Source: UBA1876 sp964515395
GTDB taxonomy: Bacteria; Synergistota; Synergistia; Synergistales; Thermovirgaceae
Direction of reading: 5' to 3'
Assembly (NCBI GenBank): GCA_964515395.1
Contig: CAZERC010000005.1
Span: forward strand, 1-63,688
DNA length: 63,688 bases
The position numbers and the translations under genes are program-made. Under the pieces are notes generated by a model that searched no databases, was not told where the DNA came from, and was given only the letters and a program-made list of their open reading frames with translations. Positions 34,300 through 42,242 of this stretch are shown here, piece after piece. Position 1 is the first letter of the stretch. Every line of letters starts with the position of its first letter.

Positions 34300-35463
34300 G
34301 TGCTTTTGTTCCTTCTGGTTTTTTTCATCGTCTATGGTCTTGCCAACTGGTACATCACCAGCAGGATCTTCAGTTTGGTCCCTTTCCGCGGCCCCTGGAA
34401 GGTCCTTGCCCGCCCGCTGTGGATTGCACTCCTTCTCGCCTTTCCCGCCGGGCGGCTCTGCACGACCCTGTGCAGAACCGCCCTTGCAGACTGGATGCTC
34501 CGGGTGGGGAGCTGGTATCTCGGTATCATGGTCTATTCTTTTTTCTTCTTTGCCGTCAACGACCTGTGGCATCTTTCTGTCCGCCTTTTGCCGTTCCTGA
34601 AGAATCCTGACCAGAAACTGAACCGGAGGACCCGAAAAAACCAGGGCTTCGGTCTTTTCGCCGCCTACGCACTGTTCATCATCCTGGTGGTTGTCGGGGG
34701 ACATTACAACGCCGTGCGCCCGACCGTCAGAAGCTACGACCTGTCTCTTCCGGGCGGCAATGTCGGCAGGACTGTTCGGATCGCCCTGGTTTCGGACATC
34801 CACGCAGGCCTCATGGTAAATAATCACTGGCTGCACCGGATCGTGAACACCATCAACAAAACGGAGCCTGATGTGGTCCTCATGGCGGGAGACATCGTCG
34901 ACGGGAGCGTCACTCATGCCCAGGAAGAGCGCCTGTCCCAGGTTATGGCTGGACTTTCCGCACCTCTCGGCGTTTATGCAGTACTGGGGAACCACGAATA
35001 TTATACGGACACCGAAGAGGTGGTACCGGCCATCGAATCGGGAGGCGTAAAGGTGCTTCTCGATGAAGCATTGACAATCGACGGCCTTTTCACCCTGGCC
35101 GGAAGAAAGGACATCCAGGCGGAACGGTCCGGGCAAGGGCGCAAACCTCTGGAGACCATTCTCGAGGGAACCGCGGATGATCTTGCGGTCATCGTTATGG
35201 ATCACACGCCTGTGAATCTCAATGAAGCGACTGAAGCCGGGGTGGCACTGCAGGTTTCAGGACACACCCACAGGGGGCAGCTTTTTCCTTTCAATGTCGT
35301 TACAGATATGATTTTCGAACAGGACTGGGGCTTTCTCAGGAAGAAAGGAAGCCTGTTTTACGTCAGCTGCGGTGTGGGGACATGGGGACCACCCATCAGG
35401 ACCAGCTCCCGACCTGAAGTGGTGCTTTTCAACATTACTTTCCGCCGGCAGGATGCTCCATAA
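34300..35463 (+). CDS. Membrane-anchored calcineurin-like metallophosphoesterase (YkuE-like)
   Basis: 387 residues, GTG start at 34300 (the frame is closed just upstream). The first 130 residues contain four hydrophobic segments; the rest is a two-metal phosphoesterase: VSDIHAG, AGDIVDG, LGNHEYY, MDHTP and SGHTHRGQ are all intact. Related proteins act on phospholipid headgroups or nucleotides at the membrane. The true substrate is unknown. Confidence 0.85.
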   Translation: MLLFLLVFFIVYGLANWYITSRIFSLVPFRGPWKVLARPLWIALLLAFPAGRLCTTLCRTALADWMLRVGSWYLGIMVYSFFFFAVNDLWHLSVRLLPFLKNPDQKLNRRTRKNQGFGLFAAYALFIILVVVGGHYNAVRPTVRSYDLSLPGGNVGRTVRIALVSDIHAGLMVNNHWLHRIVNTINKTEPDVVLMAGDIVDGSVTHAQEERLSQVMAGLSAPLGVYAVLGNHEYYTDTEEVVPAIESGGVKVLLDEALTIDGLFTLAGRKDIQAERSGQGRKPLETILEGTADDLAVIVMDHTPVNLNEATEAGVALQVSGHTHRGQLFPFNVVTDMIFEQDWGFLRKKGSLFYVSCGVGTWGPPIRTSSRPEVVLFNITFRRQDAP

Positions 35464-35481
35464 AAAGAGAATTGAGAGACA

Positions 35482-35646
35482 TCATTTCGTGATTTTCTTT
35501 CCCTCCGGTGCCGGAACTTCCCACATCCGGGCCAGTTCGTCCTCCTCGAAGGTGGAACCCAGGACGATGTCGGGATCACTACTGTGTTTCCCGACGGTGT
35601 GTGGATAGACATACCGCTTCAGCACATCAAGAGGAAATTTCGACAT
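35482..35646 (-). CDS. 54-residue protein resembling the N-terminus of AIR synthase-related proteins
   Basis: Starts at the ATG 35646 with GGAGGAGG six bases upstream and overlaps the radical SAM gene by 20 bp. The sequence (FPLDVLKRYVYPHTVGK, then DPDIVLGSTFEEDELARMW) resembles the first 40 residues of HypE/AIR synthase-like proteins, where the following GEDA loop binds ATP, but it stops there. It may be a free-standing small protein or a gene remnant. The good ribosome site argues for translation. Confidence 0.55.
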   Translation of the reverse strand: MSKFPLDVLKRYVYPHTVGKHSSDPDIVLGSTFEEDELARMWEVPAPEGKKITK

Positions 35647-36592
35647 CCTGCGCCTCCTCCATGATCCGTATATAGTAGGTCCATCCGTCATAATGAACCT
35701 TCCTGATCCTTCCTTCTTCAACAAGGTGCTGAACCGTTTCTTCATCGGCTCCCTGACGTTGCAGGACTTCCTCGACGGCATCGCTCCGCATGGGATGGAC
35801 GGCGGTAATATTCAGGATTTCCTCGGCGGGATCATCGGTGATTACAAAGGCATTGCCCTCATATCCTGTCAATGCCTCCACGGGTATACCCTTTTCCTCA
35901 AAAACGACGTATGCCGCGGCAATGGCTTTTGCATCGGGCATCTGAACCCAGGAAGCCGCCGGGGGGCGAGTGGGAACGGATATGTAGGCCTTGTGGACCC
36001 GCAATTTCGAAGAAATGAAGCGTGCTATACCTTCGAGTTCCATGGGGCCGTCGTTAAGATCTTTCACCAGCATGGTTTCCGTGCAGATAGCCCCACTGTA
36101 GGAACGGGAGAACTCCTCCATTCCGGCAAGTATTTCTTCGTGGTCGAGAGAGGGATACGGACGGTCCACTTGCTTCCACACTTCCGGCGTAAAAGCGTCA
36201 ATCTTCAGGCTGACCCAGTCTGCAATGGCGAGTTCTTCCCGCACATCGGATCTCCAGATGAGGGAAGCATTGCTGATGACAGCAACGGGCACACCCGTTT
36301 CTTTCAATTTCGACAGCAACTCTCCGAGGGAAAGATCGAGGGTCGGTTCCCCATCGGGCACAAGGGTAAGATAATCGACCTTTCCTCCAGTCTCCTTCAA
36401 CCGCTGAAGCTTCTGCTTCACGAGATCAGCCAACTCTTGGGGATCGCTGTGACGCCGACGCTGGATATCCATCTGCAGCGTCCGCCCTATCTGGCAATAC
36501 ACACAGGTGTAGGAACAAACCTTGTAAGGAATGTTATTGACGCCCAGGCTTGAACCAAGCCGCCTGGACGGGACGGGGCCGAAAATACTCAT
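35627..36592 (-). CDS. Radical SAM protein of the wybutosine-synthase-like group
   Basis: 321 residues from the ATG at 36592 (a GTG three codons earlier is less well spaced). The SAM cluster motif is CSYTCVYCQ (CxxxCxxC), preceded by GPVPSRRLGSSLGVNNIP and followed by VPDGEPTLD, as in the family of predicted Fe-S oxidoreductases related to TYW1-like and YfkAB-like proteins. The C-terminal 90 residues look like a winged-helix domain. Substrate unknown. Followed by the 54-residue ORF. Confidence 0.8.
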   Translation of the reverse strand: MSIFGPVPSRRLGSSLGVNNIPYKVCSYTCVYCQIGRTLQMDIQRRRHSDPQELADLVKQKLQRLKETGGKVDYLTLVPDGEPTLDLSLGELLSKLKETGVPVAVISNASLIWRSDVREELAIADWVSLKIDAFTPEVWKQVDRPYPSLDHEEILAGMEEFSRSYSGAICTETMLVKDLNDGPMELEGIARFISSKLRVHKAYISVPTRPPAASWVQMPDAKAIAAAYVVFEEKGIPVEALTGYEGNAFVITDDPAEEILNITAVHPMRSDAVEEVLQRQGADEETVQHLVEEGRIRKVHYDGWTYYIRIMEEAQDVEISS

Positions 36593-36702
36593 GGCATCCA
36601 CCTCTTTTAGAGATAACTTTTCTCAATAACAAGATACACCACCTTCGATCGCGTCAAAAGGGCCACAGTACCACCGTTTCATGTGTTTTCTGGACACAAG
36701 AA

Positions 36703-36726
36703 GGGCGGTGCCCTCCGGCACCGCCC
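36703..36726 (-). terminator. Stem-loop terminator after the MBL protein gene
   Basis: GGGCGGTGCC and GGCACCGCCC form a ten-pair stem with a four-base loop; on the minus strand TTCTTGT follows. It lies 28 bp after the stop at 36754. Confidence 0.7.
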
Positions 36727-36753
36727 GAAAACATCACTACTGCATAAAAAACT

Positions 36754-37623
36754 TCAGGACTGGGAAACGGTCACCGCTTTCCCCACGAAAAGCGGTTCGA
36801 ATCTCTCCCCGAAGTGGTTCCTGAAAGCTACCTGGGCATTGAAACCGGTGCAGTGACCTGCTGCTATCCACCGTGGATCCAGCCCGGCAAGGGCTGAAAC
36901 GGTCTTTCCGATACGCTCGTCATCGGCTTTGATCAGGTGAAATCCTCCAAGCACCCCATCGAGAGGCGCACCGGGAAAAAGTTCCAGCGAACGCTCAAGG
37001 ATGTTGATGATCCCGGAGTGACTGCAGCCTGTAACCACAACCACGCCGCGGTTTCTGACGTAAACGGCGAGGGCTGTATCATCGGGCAAGGGGTCCTCGG
37101 CGAGCTTCCCGTCTACAGAGGTCACCGCCTTGACGCCGGGAGTCTCGAAGCCCGTCGTGCGGGGGACTTCGCCGAGTGTCGTCACACCGTCCATCAATGG
37201 GACCGCGTCGGAGGACAAAAGGAGTTTTCCGCCTGCCTCCTCGATCTCGGAAGGTCCGTTCCCGCAGGGAACTCCGATATGGCGGAGACAGGGCCTGTAG
37301 GCAAAATGAGGTCTGAATATCGCTGGATGTGCAATGACGGGCAGGTCCTTTTTTCCGGTTGCCCTGAGGACTTCGGCAAGGCCTCCGGTATGGTCGTAAT
37401 GGCAGTGGGTCAGCACAACGGCGTCAATCATCTCCGGGCTCAGACACAAGCGGTCCATGTTGTGAAAGAGCATTTCGGAGGATTGCCCGACATCTACGAG
37501 AATGTTCCGTATTTCCTCCCCGGTGCCGATCTCGAGAAAAAAAGAGGCACCATGCTGGGCGACAAGGTCCCCGGTTCCCGGAGTGGCATCGTCCATGAGC
37601 ACGGTGATTTTCACAAATTCCAT
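36754..37623 (-). CDS. Metallo-beta-lactamase-fold protein, dihydropterin phosphate synthase-like group
   Basis: 289 residues from the ATG at 37623. Metal ligands: LTHCHYDHTGG (complete HxHxDH), GCSHSG and GGFHL, the set found in the archaeal-type MBL group annotated as 7,8-dihydropterin-6-yl-methyl aminobenzene phosphate synthases. That annotation rests on a few proteins, so the true reaction is open. Monocistronic; it lies between two terminators and beside the glycyl radical operon. Confidence 0.8.
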   Translation of the reverse strand: MEFVKITVLMDDATPGTGDLVAQHGASFFLEIGTGEEIRNILVDVGQSSEMLFHNMDRLCLSPEMIDAVVLTHCHYDHTGGLAEVLRATGKKDLPVIAHPAIFRPHFAYRPCLRHIGVPCGNGPSEIEEAGGKLLLSSDAVPLMDGVTTLGEVPRTTGFETPGVKAVTSVDGKLAEDPLPDDTALAVYVRNRGVVVVTGCSHSGIINILERSLELFPGAPLDGVLGGFHLIKADDERIGKTVSALAGLDPRWIAAGHCTGFNAQVAFRNHFGERFEPLFVGKAVTVSQS

Positions 37624-37703
37624 ACCGACCATCCTCTTTCAGCTCCTTTCAGACAGGTCACATCCGTGTTTCAGTGTACCACCGGGAGAAACCTGTTTCG
37701 TCG

Positions 37704-37742
37704 AAAAACGAAGCGGCGGGACTTTTGCCCCGCCGCTTCGTG
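37704..37742 (-). terminator. Terminator of the glycyl radical enzyme operon
   Basis: On the minus strand ACGAAGCGGCGGG and CCCGCCGCTTCGT form a 13-pair stem, followed by a T run. 21 bp after the stop at 37763. Confidence 0.88.
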
Positions 37743-37762
37743 ACTCCTGTCCTGAGGAGAAT

Positions 37763-40123
37763 TTACAGTGATTCCTGAGCCGTTCTGGAAATAATCTCCT
37801 CCTGAAGATCTTTCCCGATATCTACAAAGTAGTCGCTGTAACCTGCGACACGGACTATCAGATCCTTGTACTGATCAGGAGCTTCCTGCGCCTCCCTGAG
37901 AGTCCGGGCATCCACCACGTTGAACTGGACGTGGTGCGCGTCATACCGGAAGTAGGTCCTGATAAGCCTGGCGAGTTTCTCGATGCCATCTTCACCTTCA
38001 AGAATCTTCGGAAGGAATTTCATGTTGAGAAGCGTCCCGCCGGTCCTGATATGGTCCATTTTCGCTGCGGATTTGATCACCGCCGTCGGACCGTTCCTGT
38101 CTGCCCCCTGGACAGGCGAAATTCCCTCGGAAAGGGGCATCCTTGCGTGGCGGCCATCGCAGGAAGCACCCATGACGGATCCGAAATAGATATGGCAGGT
38201 CGTGGGAAGCATGTCGATATGATATTCCCCGCCTTTTGTATTCTTCCTGCCATCGATTTCGTTGAAAAGGGTGTTGAAGACTTCCTTCATGATATCGTCT
38301 GCGGTATCGTCGTCATTACCATACCGGGGGGTCCTGTTGGACAAGGTCATGCGCAGGGGCTCCATCCCGTCAAAGTCTTTGTGGAGCGCTTCGAGGACTT
38401 GTTCCATGCTGAAGGTCCCGTCGTTGAAAACGTGTTTCTTCAGGGCCGACAGGCTGTCGGTGATGGTACCGATGCCCACGCACTGAATGTAATTGGTGTT
38501 GTATCTCGGGCCCCCGTCGTTGTAGTCCTTCCCCTTCTTGATGCAATCATCGGTCAGAACGGAGAGGAAGACCGCCGGGGCATGCTCGGCATACATCCGT
38601 TCAATGTACTGGTTCCCGCGCACCTTGATGTCGACAAAGTGATGGAGTTGTTTTTTGAACGCCTCGAAAAGCTCATCATAACTCTCGAATTTCTTCGGGT
38701 CACCGGTTTCGATTCCGATTTTCCGGCCCGTCATGGGATCAATGCCGTTGTTCAGCGTAACTTCGAGGATTTTCGGGGTGTTCAGATAACCCGTCAAAAT
38801 GTAGGCTTCCTTTCCGAAAGCTCCCGTCTCGACGCACCCGCTGGTGCCGCCTTCCCGGGCATCCTCGAGGGACTTGCCGGCTCTGATCATCTCCTCGATC
38901 ACGGCATCGGCATTGAAGACCGAAGGATACCCGTAGCCCTTGCGAATAACCCGGCAAGCTTCCTTCAAGAACCGGTCAGGCGTCTTCCTGCTGAGCTGGA
39001 TATTCGCCTGGGGCTGCAGGAGATGAACTTCATCGATGACTTCAAGCATCATGTATGAGATGTCGTTGACGCTATCCGTGCCGTCAGGCAAAAGACCGGC
39101 AAGATTGATGTTCGTAAAGTCGTTGTAGGTTCCGCTTTCGGCCGCCGTGACCCCGACTTTCGGCGGAGCCGGGTGGTTGTTGAACTTGATCCAGAAGGCC
39201 GAAAGCAGTTCCTTGGCCTGTTCTCTGGTCAGCTTCCCCGCGTCGACATCGTTCTTGTAGAAGGGATAGAAATACCTGTCGAGATGTCCAGGGTTCATGG
39301 CATCCCAGCCGTTGAGTTCGGTAATGGTTCCAAGGTGCATGAACCAGTACATCTGGAGGGCTTCCCAAAAATCTCTCGGAGCATTTCGGGGGACCCACCG
39401 GCAGACCGAGGCGATCCGCTGAAGTTCCTCTTTCCTCTGTGGGTTCTCCTCGTTTTCTGCCATCTGCTCCGCAAGGTCCGCATGCCGTTCGGCGAAAACG
39501 ATTACGGCATCACAGGCAATGCGCATGCCCTTCAACTCTTCACGCTTTTTCATTGCTTCAGGATCGTGAAGAAAGTCCAGGGAAGCCAGCGATTCGTCGA
39601 TCTCCCGCTTGAAATCCTCCATGCCTTTTGTGTAGAATTTCCCGTCCAGGGTAGTGTGACCGGGAGCCCGTTGTTCCATGAATTCCGTGAAGATGCCCGC
39701 CGCGTAGGCTTCCTTCCACTCCTCGTCAAGGTCCTGGAAAATCTTGTCCCGCATTGTCCTGCCGCGCCAGAAGGGAATGACCTTTTCCTCGTAGACCTTC
39801 CGGCATTCGCCGGAAACCTTGTAGGGGTTCTTGTCCCGCGTATCCAGGATATCCAGATCCTCCAGAGAATGGCAGGTCAGTTCCGGATACGTGGAAACGC
39901 ACTTCGGCCTGGGGCCACGTTCGCCGACGATGAGTTCATCTTTCCCGATGTAGATGGTTTTTTTCGCGCAAAGATCCTTAAACGCCATGGCCCGCATTAC
40001 CGGAGTGGAATACTTGCCGATGTTTTCACGGTAAAAATCGGTCATTATCTCCGCCCGCTCGTGGTCGAGCGTCACAGGTACTTCAAAACTCTCCTGTCTC
40101 AGTCGCTGGATCCTTTCATTCAT
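37763..40123 (-). CDS. hypD: Glycyl radical dehydratase, probably trans-4-hydroxy-L-proline dehydratase
   Basis: 786 residues. It belongs to the glycyl radical family: glycine 761 in RVAGYSDYF carries the radical, and C430 with E432 in GGTSGCVET form the dehydratase active site. TEFMEQRAPGHT, PTTCHIYFGSVMGAS and GGTLLNMKFLPK closely match what I know of Clostridioides HypD, also about 789 residues. HypD converts trans-4-hydroxyproline to pyrroline-5-carboxylate plus water. The activase gene is three bases upstream and a proline racemase-family gene is nearby, which agree. Other dehydratases or C-S/C-N lyases of this family remain possible. Confidence 0.8.
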   Translation of the reverse strand: MNERIQRLRQESFEVPVTLDHERAEIMTDFYRENIGKYSTPVMRAMAFKDLCAKKTIYIGKDELIVGERGPRPKCVSTYPELTCHSLEDLDILDTRDKNPYKVSGECRKVYEEKVIPFWRGRTMRDKIFQDLDEEWKEAYAAGIFTEFMEQRAPGHTTLDGKFYTKGMEDFKREIDESLASLDFLHDPEAMKKREELKGMRIACDAVIVFAERHADLAEQMAENEENPQRKEELQRIASVCRWVPRNAPRDFWEALQMYWFMHLGTITELNGWDAMNPGHLDRYFYPFYKNDVDAGKLTREQAKELLSAFWIKFNNHPAPPKVGVTAAESGTYNDFTNINLAGLLPDGTDSVNDISYMMLEVIDEVHLLQPQANIQLSRKTPDRFLKEACRVIRKGYGYPSVFNADAVIEEMIRAGKSLEDAREGGTSGCVETGAFGKEAYILTGYLNTPKILEVTLNNGIDPMTGRKIGIETGDPKKFESYDELFEAFKKQLHHFVDIKVRGNQYIERMYAEHAPAVFLSVLTDDCIKKGKDYNDGGPRYNTNYIQCVGIGTITDSLSALKKHVFNDGTFSMEQVLEALHKDFDGMEPLRMTLSNRTPRYGNDDDTADDIMKEVFNTLFNEIDGRKNTKGGEYHIDMLPTTCHIYFGSVMGASCDGRHARMPLSEGISPVQGADRNGPTAVIKSAAKMDHIRTGGTLLNMKFLPKILEGEDGIEKLARLIRTYFRYDAHHVQFNVVDARTLREAQEAPDQYKDLIVRVAGYSDYFVDIGKDLQEEIISRTAQESL

Positions 40124-40126
40124 GGT

Positions 40127-41032
40127 TCATCCTCCTATCCTGACGTTCAATCCCTCGCCCCTGAAAAACACAGCAAGGGTCTCAATGTCTTCTTCCCGGG
40201 GCTCATGAAGATCTCCGAGGAGGTACTCCATTCCGAATCGTTCGTACTTCTGGCGCGGAGTCCCGTGATAAGGAAGCACGGCAAGCTCCACCACACCCGG
40301 AAGTTTCGAAACAAGACCCGCTATGGCCGCCATTTCCTCTTTGTCGTCGTTGATGCCCGGAATGACGGGGACCCGCACCGAAATCACCGCACCTTCATCA
40401 GAGAGCATTTTCAGGTTGTCCAGGATAAGCTCGTTGGATACTCCTGTATATTTCCGGTGTTTCGCCGGGTCGGCAAACTTGACGTCGTAGAGGAAAAGGT
40501 TCGTGTAGGGGATTATGGACCGGATGATCTCCGGTTCGGCATAACCGGTGGTATCCACGGCGGTATGAATGTCAACACGTCGACACTCCCGGAGGAGTTC
40601 CTCGAGAAATGCAGGTTGCAACAACGGCTCGCCGCCGGAGAAAGTGGCTCCTCCCCCTGATTCGTCGTAGAAAAGGCGGTCCTTTTCGATCTCCTTCATT
40701 ACCTGCGGGACATCGACGATCCGCCCAACAAGCTCCCTCGCCCCGGAAGGACACACCTCGGCACACGCCCCGTGGGACCGGCAGAGCTTTGGATCTGCCG
40801 TAAAACCCTTCCGGGCAAGCCGGATGGCACCCTCCGGACAGGCCTGTTCGCAGGCTCCACAGCCTATACACCTGTCGCGTTTATATACGACAACGGGATC
40901 AGGTGACTGACTCTCGGGATTATGGCACCACCAGCACCGCAAAGGGCATCCCTTGAAGAAGACCGAGGTCCTGATCCCTGGTCCGTCATGTATGGAGTAT
41001 CGCTTGATGTCGAAAATCGTTCCGGTTGCCAC
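40127..41032 (-). CDS. Glycyl radical enzyme activase (radical SAM, with two 4Fe-4S motifs)
   Basis: 301 residues from the GTG at 41032, with AAAGGGG eight bases upstream; a longer open frame overlaps the regulator and is rejected. CPLRCWWC binds the SAM cluster. A ferredoxin-like insert has CIGCGACEQACP and CRSHGACAEVCP. It installs the glycyl radical on the enzyme encoded three bases downstream and draws electrons through ferredoxin or flavodoxin. FSGGEPLLQ and TTGY are standard family segments. Confidence 0.92.
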   Translation of the reverse strand: MATGTIFDIKRYSIHDGPGIRTSVFFKGCPLRCWWCHNPESQSPDPVVVYKRDRCIGCGACEQACPEGAIRLARKGFTADPKLCRSHGACAEVCPSGARELVGRIVDVPQVMKEIEKDRLFYDESGGGATFSGGEPLLQPAFLEELLRECRRVDIHTAVDTTGYAEPEIIRSIIPYTNLFLYDVKFADPAKHRKYTGVSNELILDNLKMLSDEGAVISVRVPVIPGINDDKEEMAAIAGLVSKLPGVVELAVLPYHGTPRQKYERFGMEYLLGDLHEPREEDIETLAVFFRGEGLNVRIGG

Positions 41033-41045
41033 AAAAAGTCCCCTT

Positions 41046-41753
41046 TTATCGAGGCTGCGACAAGAGCCCGGAATTCGCCGCCTCCGTATAATATCGCCTG
41101 ATAAAACGTTTTTGCACGTCAAAAGACCAGTGCACATCGCGGATGTATTCCGCAGCCTTTTTTCGATCACCGCTTTTTACATGTTCGATAAACTGCTGAT
41201 GTTCTCCTGTGGAAATGACTTCCCACTCCTTGACGAAACCTTTCCGTCTCGGAAAATCATAGAGCCGATGCTTGAGATTCATCACTGTCCGGACCAGAGT
41301 ATCGTTGTCGGAAAAATCGAGGTAGACATTGTGGAAGGAGAGATTGTGCGCATAGAATGTGTCAAAGTCATCCCGGTCAAGAGCTTCCCTCATGTACCTG
41401 TTTTCCTCTTCCAGCAATTCGATTTCCCGCTTTCCGAAGCTTTCAAAATTGAACAGGATGACCGCAGACTCGAGAGCTCCGATAATCTCGTAAGAGTGGC
41501 GGATGTCATCTTCGGTCAAAATATTGACCTGGATGCCCCTCCGCGGGTAAAAGGTGACGAAACCTTCGATCTCGAGCTGAATCAAGGCTTCCCTCAAAGG
41601 GGTCTTGCTGATTCCCAGCCGTTCGCTCATTTCATTGAGGTTGAGAAAGGAACCGGGAGTCAGATCTCCTGAATCCAGCTTCCTTCGTAAAAATTCGTAA
41701 ACCTGCTCCCGCAGGGATTTGGGAGTCAGCACTTCAAGCTCTTCACGGCTCAT
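41046..41753 (-). CDS. GntR/FCD regulator of the glycyl radical operon
   Basis: 235 residues, helix-turn-helix NLNEMSERLGISKTPLREALIQLEIEG and an FCD-type helical ligand domain with histidines in HNLSFHNVYL and TGEHQQFIEHV. First gene of the three-gene operon (13 bp before the activase), so it controls its own expression. The promoter at 41775-41803 contains tandem heptamers within the spacer. The likely effector is hydroxyproline, proline or a breakdown product, by context only. Confidence 0.85.
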   Translation of the reverse strand: MSREELEVLTPKSLREQVYEFLRRKLDSGDLTPGSFLNLNEMSERLGISKTPLREALIQLEIEGFVTFYPRRGIQVNILTEDDIRHSYEIIGALESAVILFNFESFGKREIELLEEENRYMREALDRDDFDTFYAHNLSFHNVYLDFSDNDTLVRTVMNLKHRLYDFPRRKGFVKEWEVISTGEHQQFIEHVKSGDRKKAAEYIRDVHWSFDVQKRFIRRYYTEAANSGLLSQPR

Positions 41754-41774
41754 CTCTCGTCACCTCAGGTATTA

Positions 41775-41803
41775 GATATATCAGATATCACATATCAGGT
41801 CAA
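41775..41803 (-). promoter_or_regulatory. Promoter of the gntR-activase-hypD operon with operator repeats in the spacer
   Basis: On the minus strand TTGACC (41803-41798) and TATATC (41780-41775) are 17 bp apart. Three tandem units TGATATG, TGATATC and TGATATA occupy 41797-41777, filling the spacer and entering the -10 box. TATTAGA in plus-strand orientation at 41770-41776 adjoins it. Confidence 0.55.
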
Positions 41804-41903
41804 CTCTTCACGGCCGCTCCAATTTCACTGCCAGACCCAATGGCACCTTTCCCGCTGGCGTCAAAAGGTCTGATTTTGTCTGTCATTGAACTGGTCGGGC
41901 TTC

Positions 41904-41946
41904 AAAAAACGAAGGCGCCCGGATGTCTCCTTCCGACGCCTTCGTT
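41904..41946 (-). terminator. Terminator of the TRAP transporter operon
   Basis: Minus strand ACGAAGGCG and CGCCTTCGT (41945-41937 and 41917-41909) form the stem and a T run follows. It lies 51 bp after the last small gene. Confidence 0.85.
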
Positions 41947-41996
41947 TGCATGTGCATTCATTTGACCATTTCCAAAGCTCCTCCACTTTCTTCCTT

Positions 41997-42242
41997 TCAG
42001 CGGTCCTCCAGGGGTTTCCTGAACAGGCTCCGAACCAGTTTTCTGAAGCTGTCTGCATAGACCGGGTCGGGCCACCCCTTGCGCTCCGCCGTCCGCGAGA
42101 AAACCCCGCTGAAGAGGGAAAGCCAGAACGCGTGAGGAGAAGAGAAAATAAGACCTGCCGCCAGAAAAAGGAGGCACAAGGCTCCGAAAAAATCCCTGTA
42201 AAAAGTCGGCCTCTTCGCTGTTTTTTCTTTTGGCATATCCAT
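41997..42242 (-). CDS. 81-residue single-pass membrane protein coupled to the TRAP permease
   Basis: Start ATG 42242 overlaps the dctM stop by one base (TGATG), and a terminator follows, so it is the last gene of the TRAP operon. A basic N-terminus (MPKEKTAKRPTFYRDFF) precedes one hydrophobic helix (GALCLLFLAAGLIFSS), then a basic C-terminal half. I do not recognise it. It could be an accessory subunit of the transporter. Confidence 0.6.
   Translation of the reverse strand: MDMPKEKTAKRPTFYRDFFGALCLLFLAAGLIFSSPHAFWLSLFSGVFSRTAERKGWPDPVYADSFRKLVRSLFRKPLEDR

Noticed and set aside
39173..40660. A 495-codon plus-strand frame
   Set aside because: Opposite strand of the glycyl radical enzyme and activase genes.
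40127..41170. Longer activase starting at 41170
   Set aside because: It would overlap the regulator gene by 125 bp; a GTG with a ribosome site at 41032 gives the family N-terminus.
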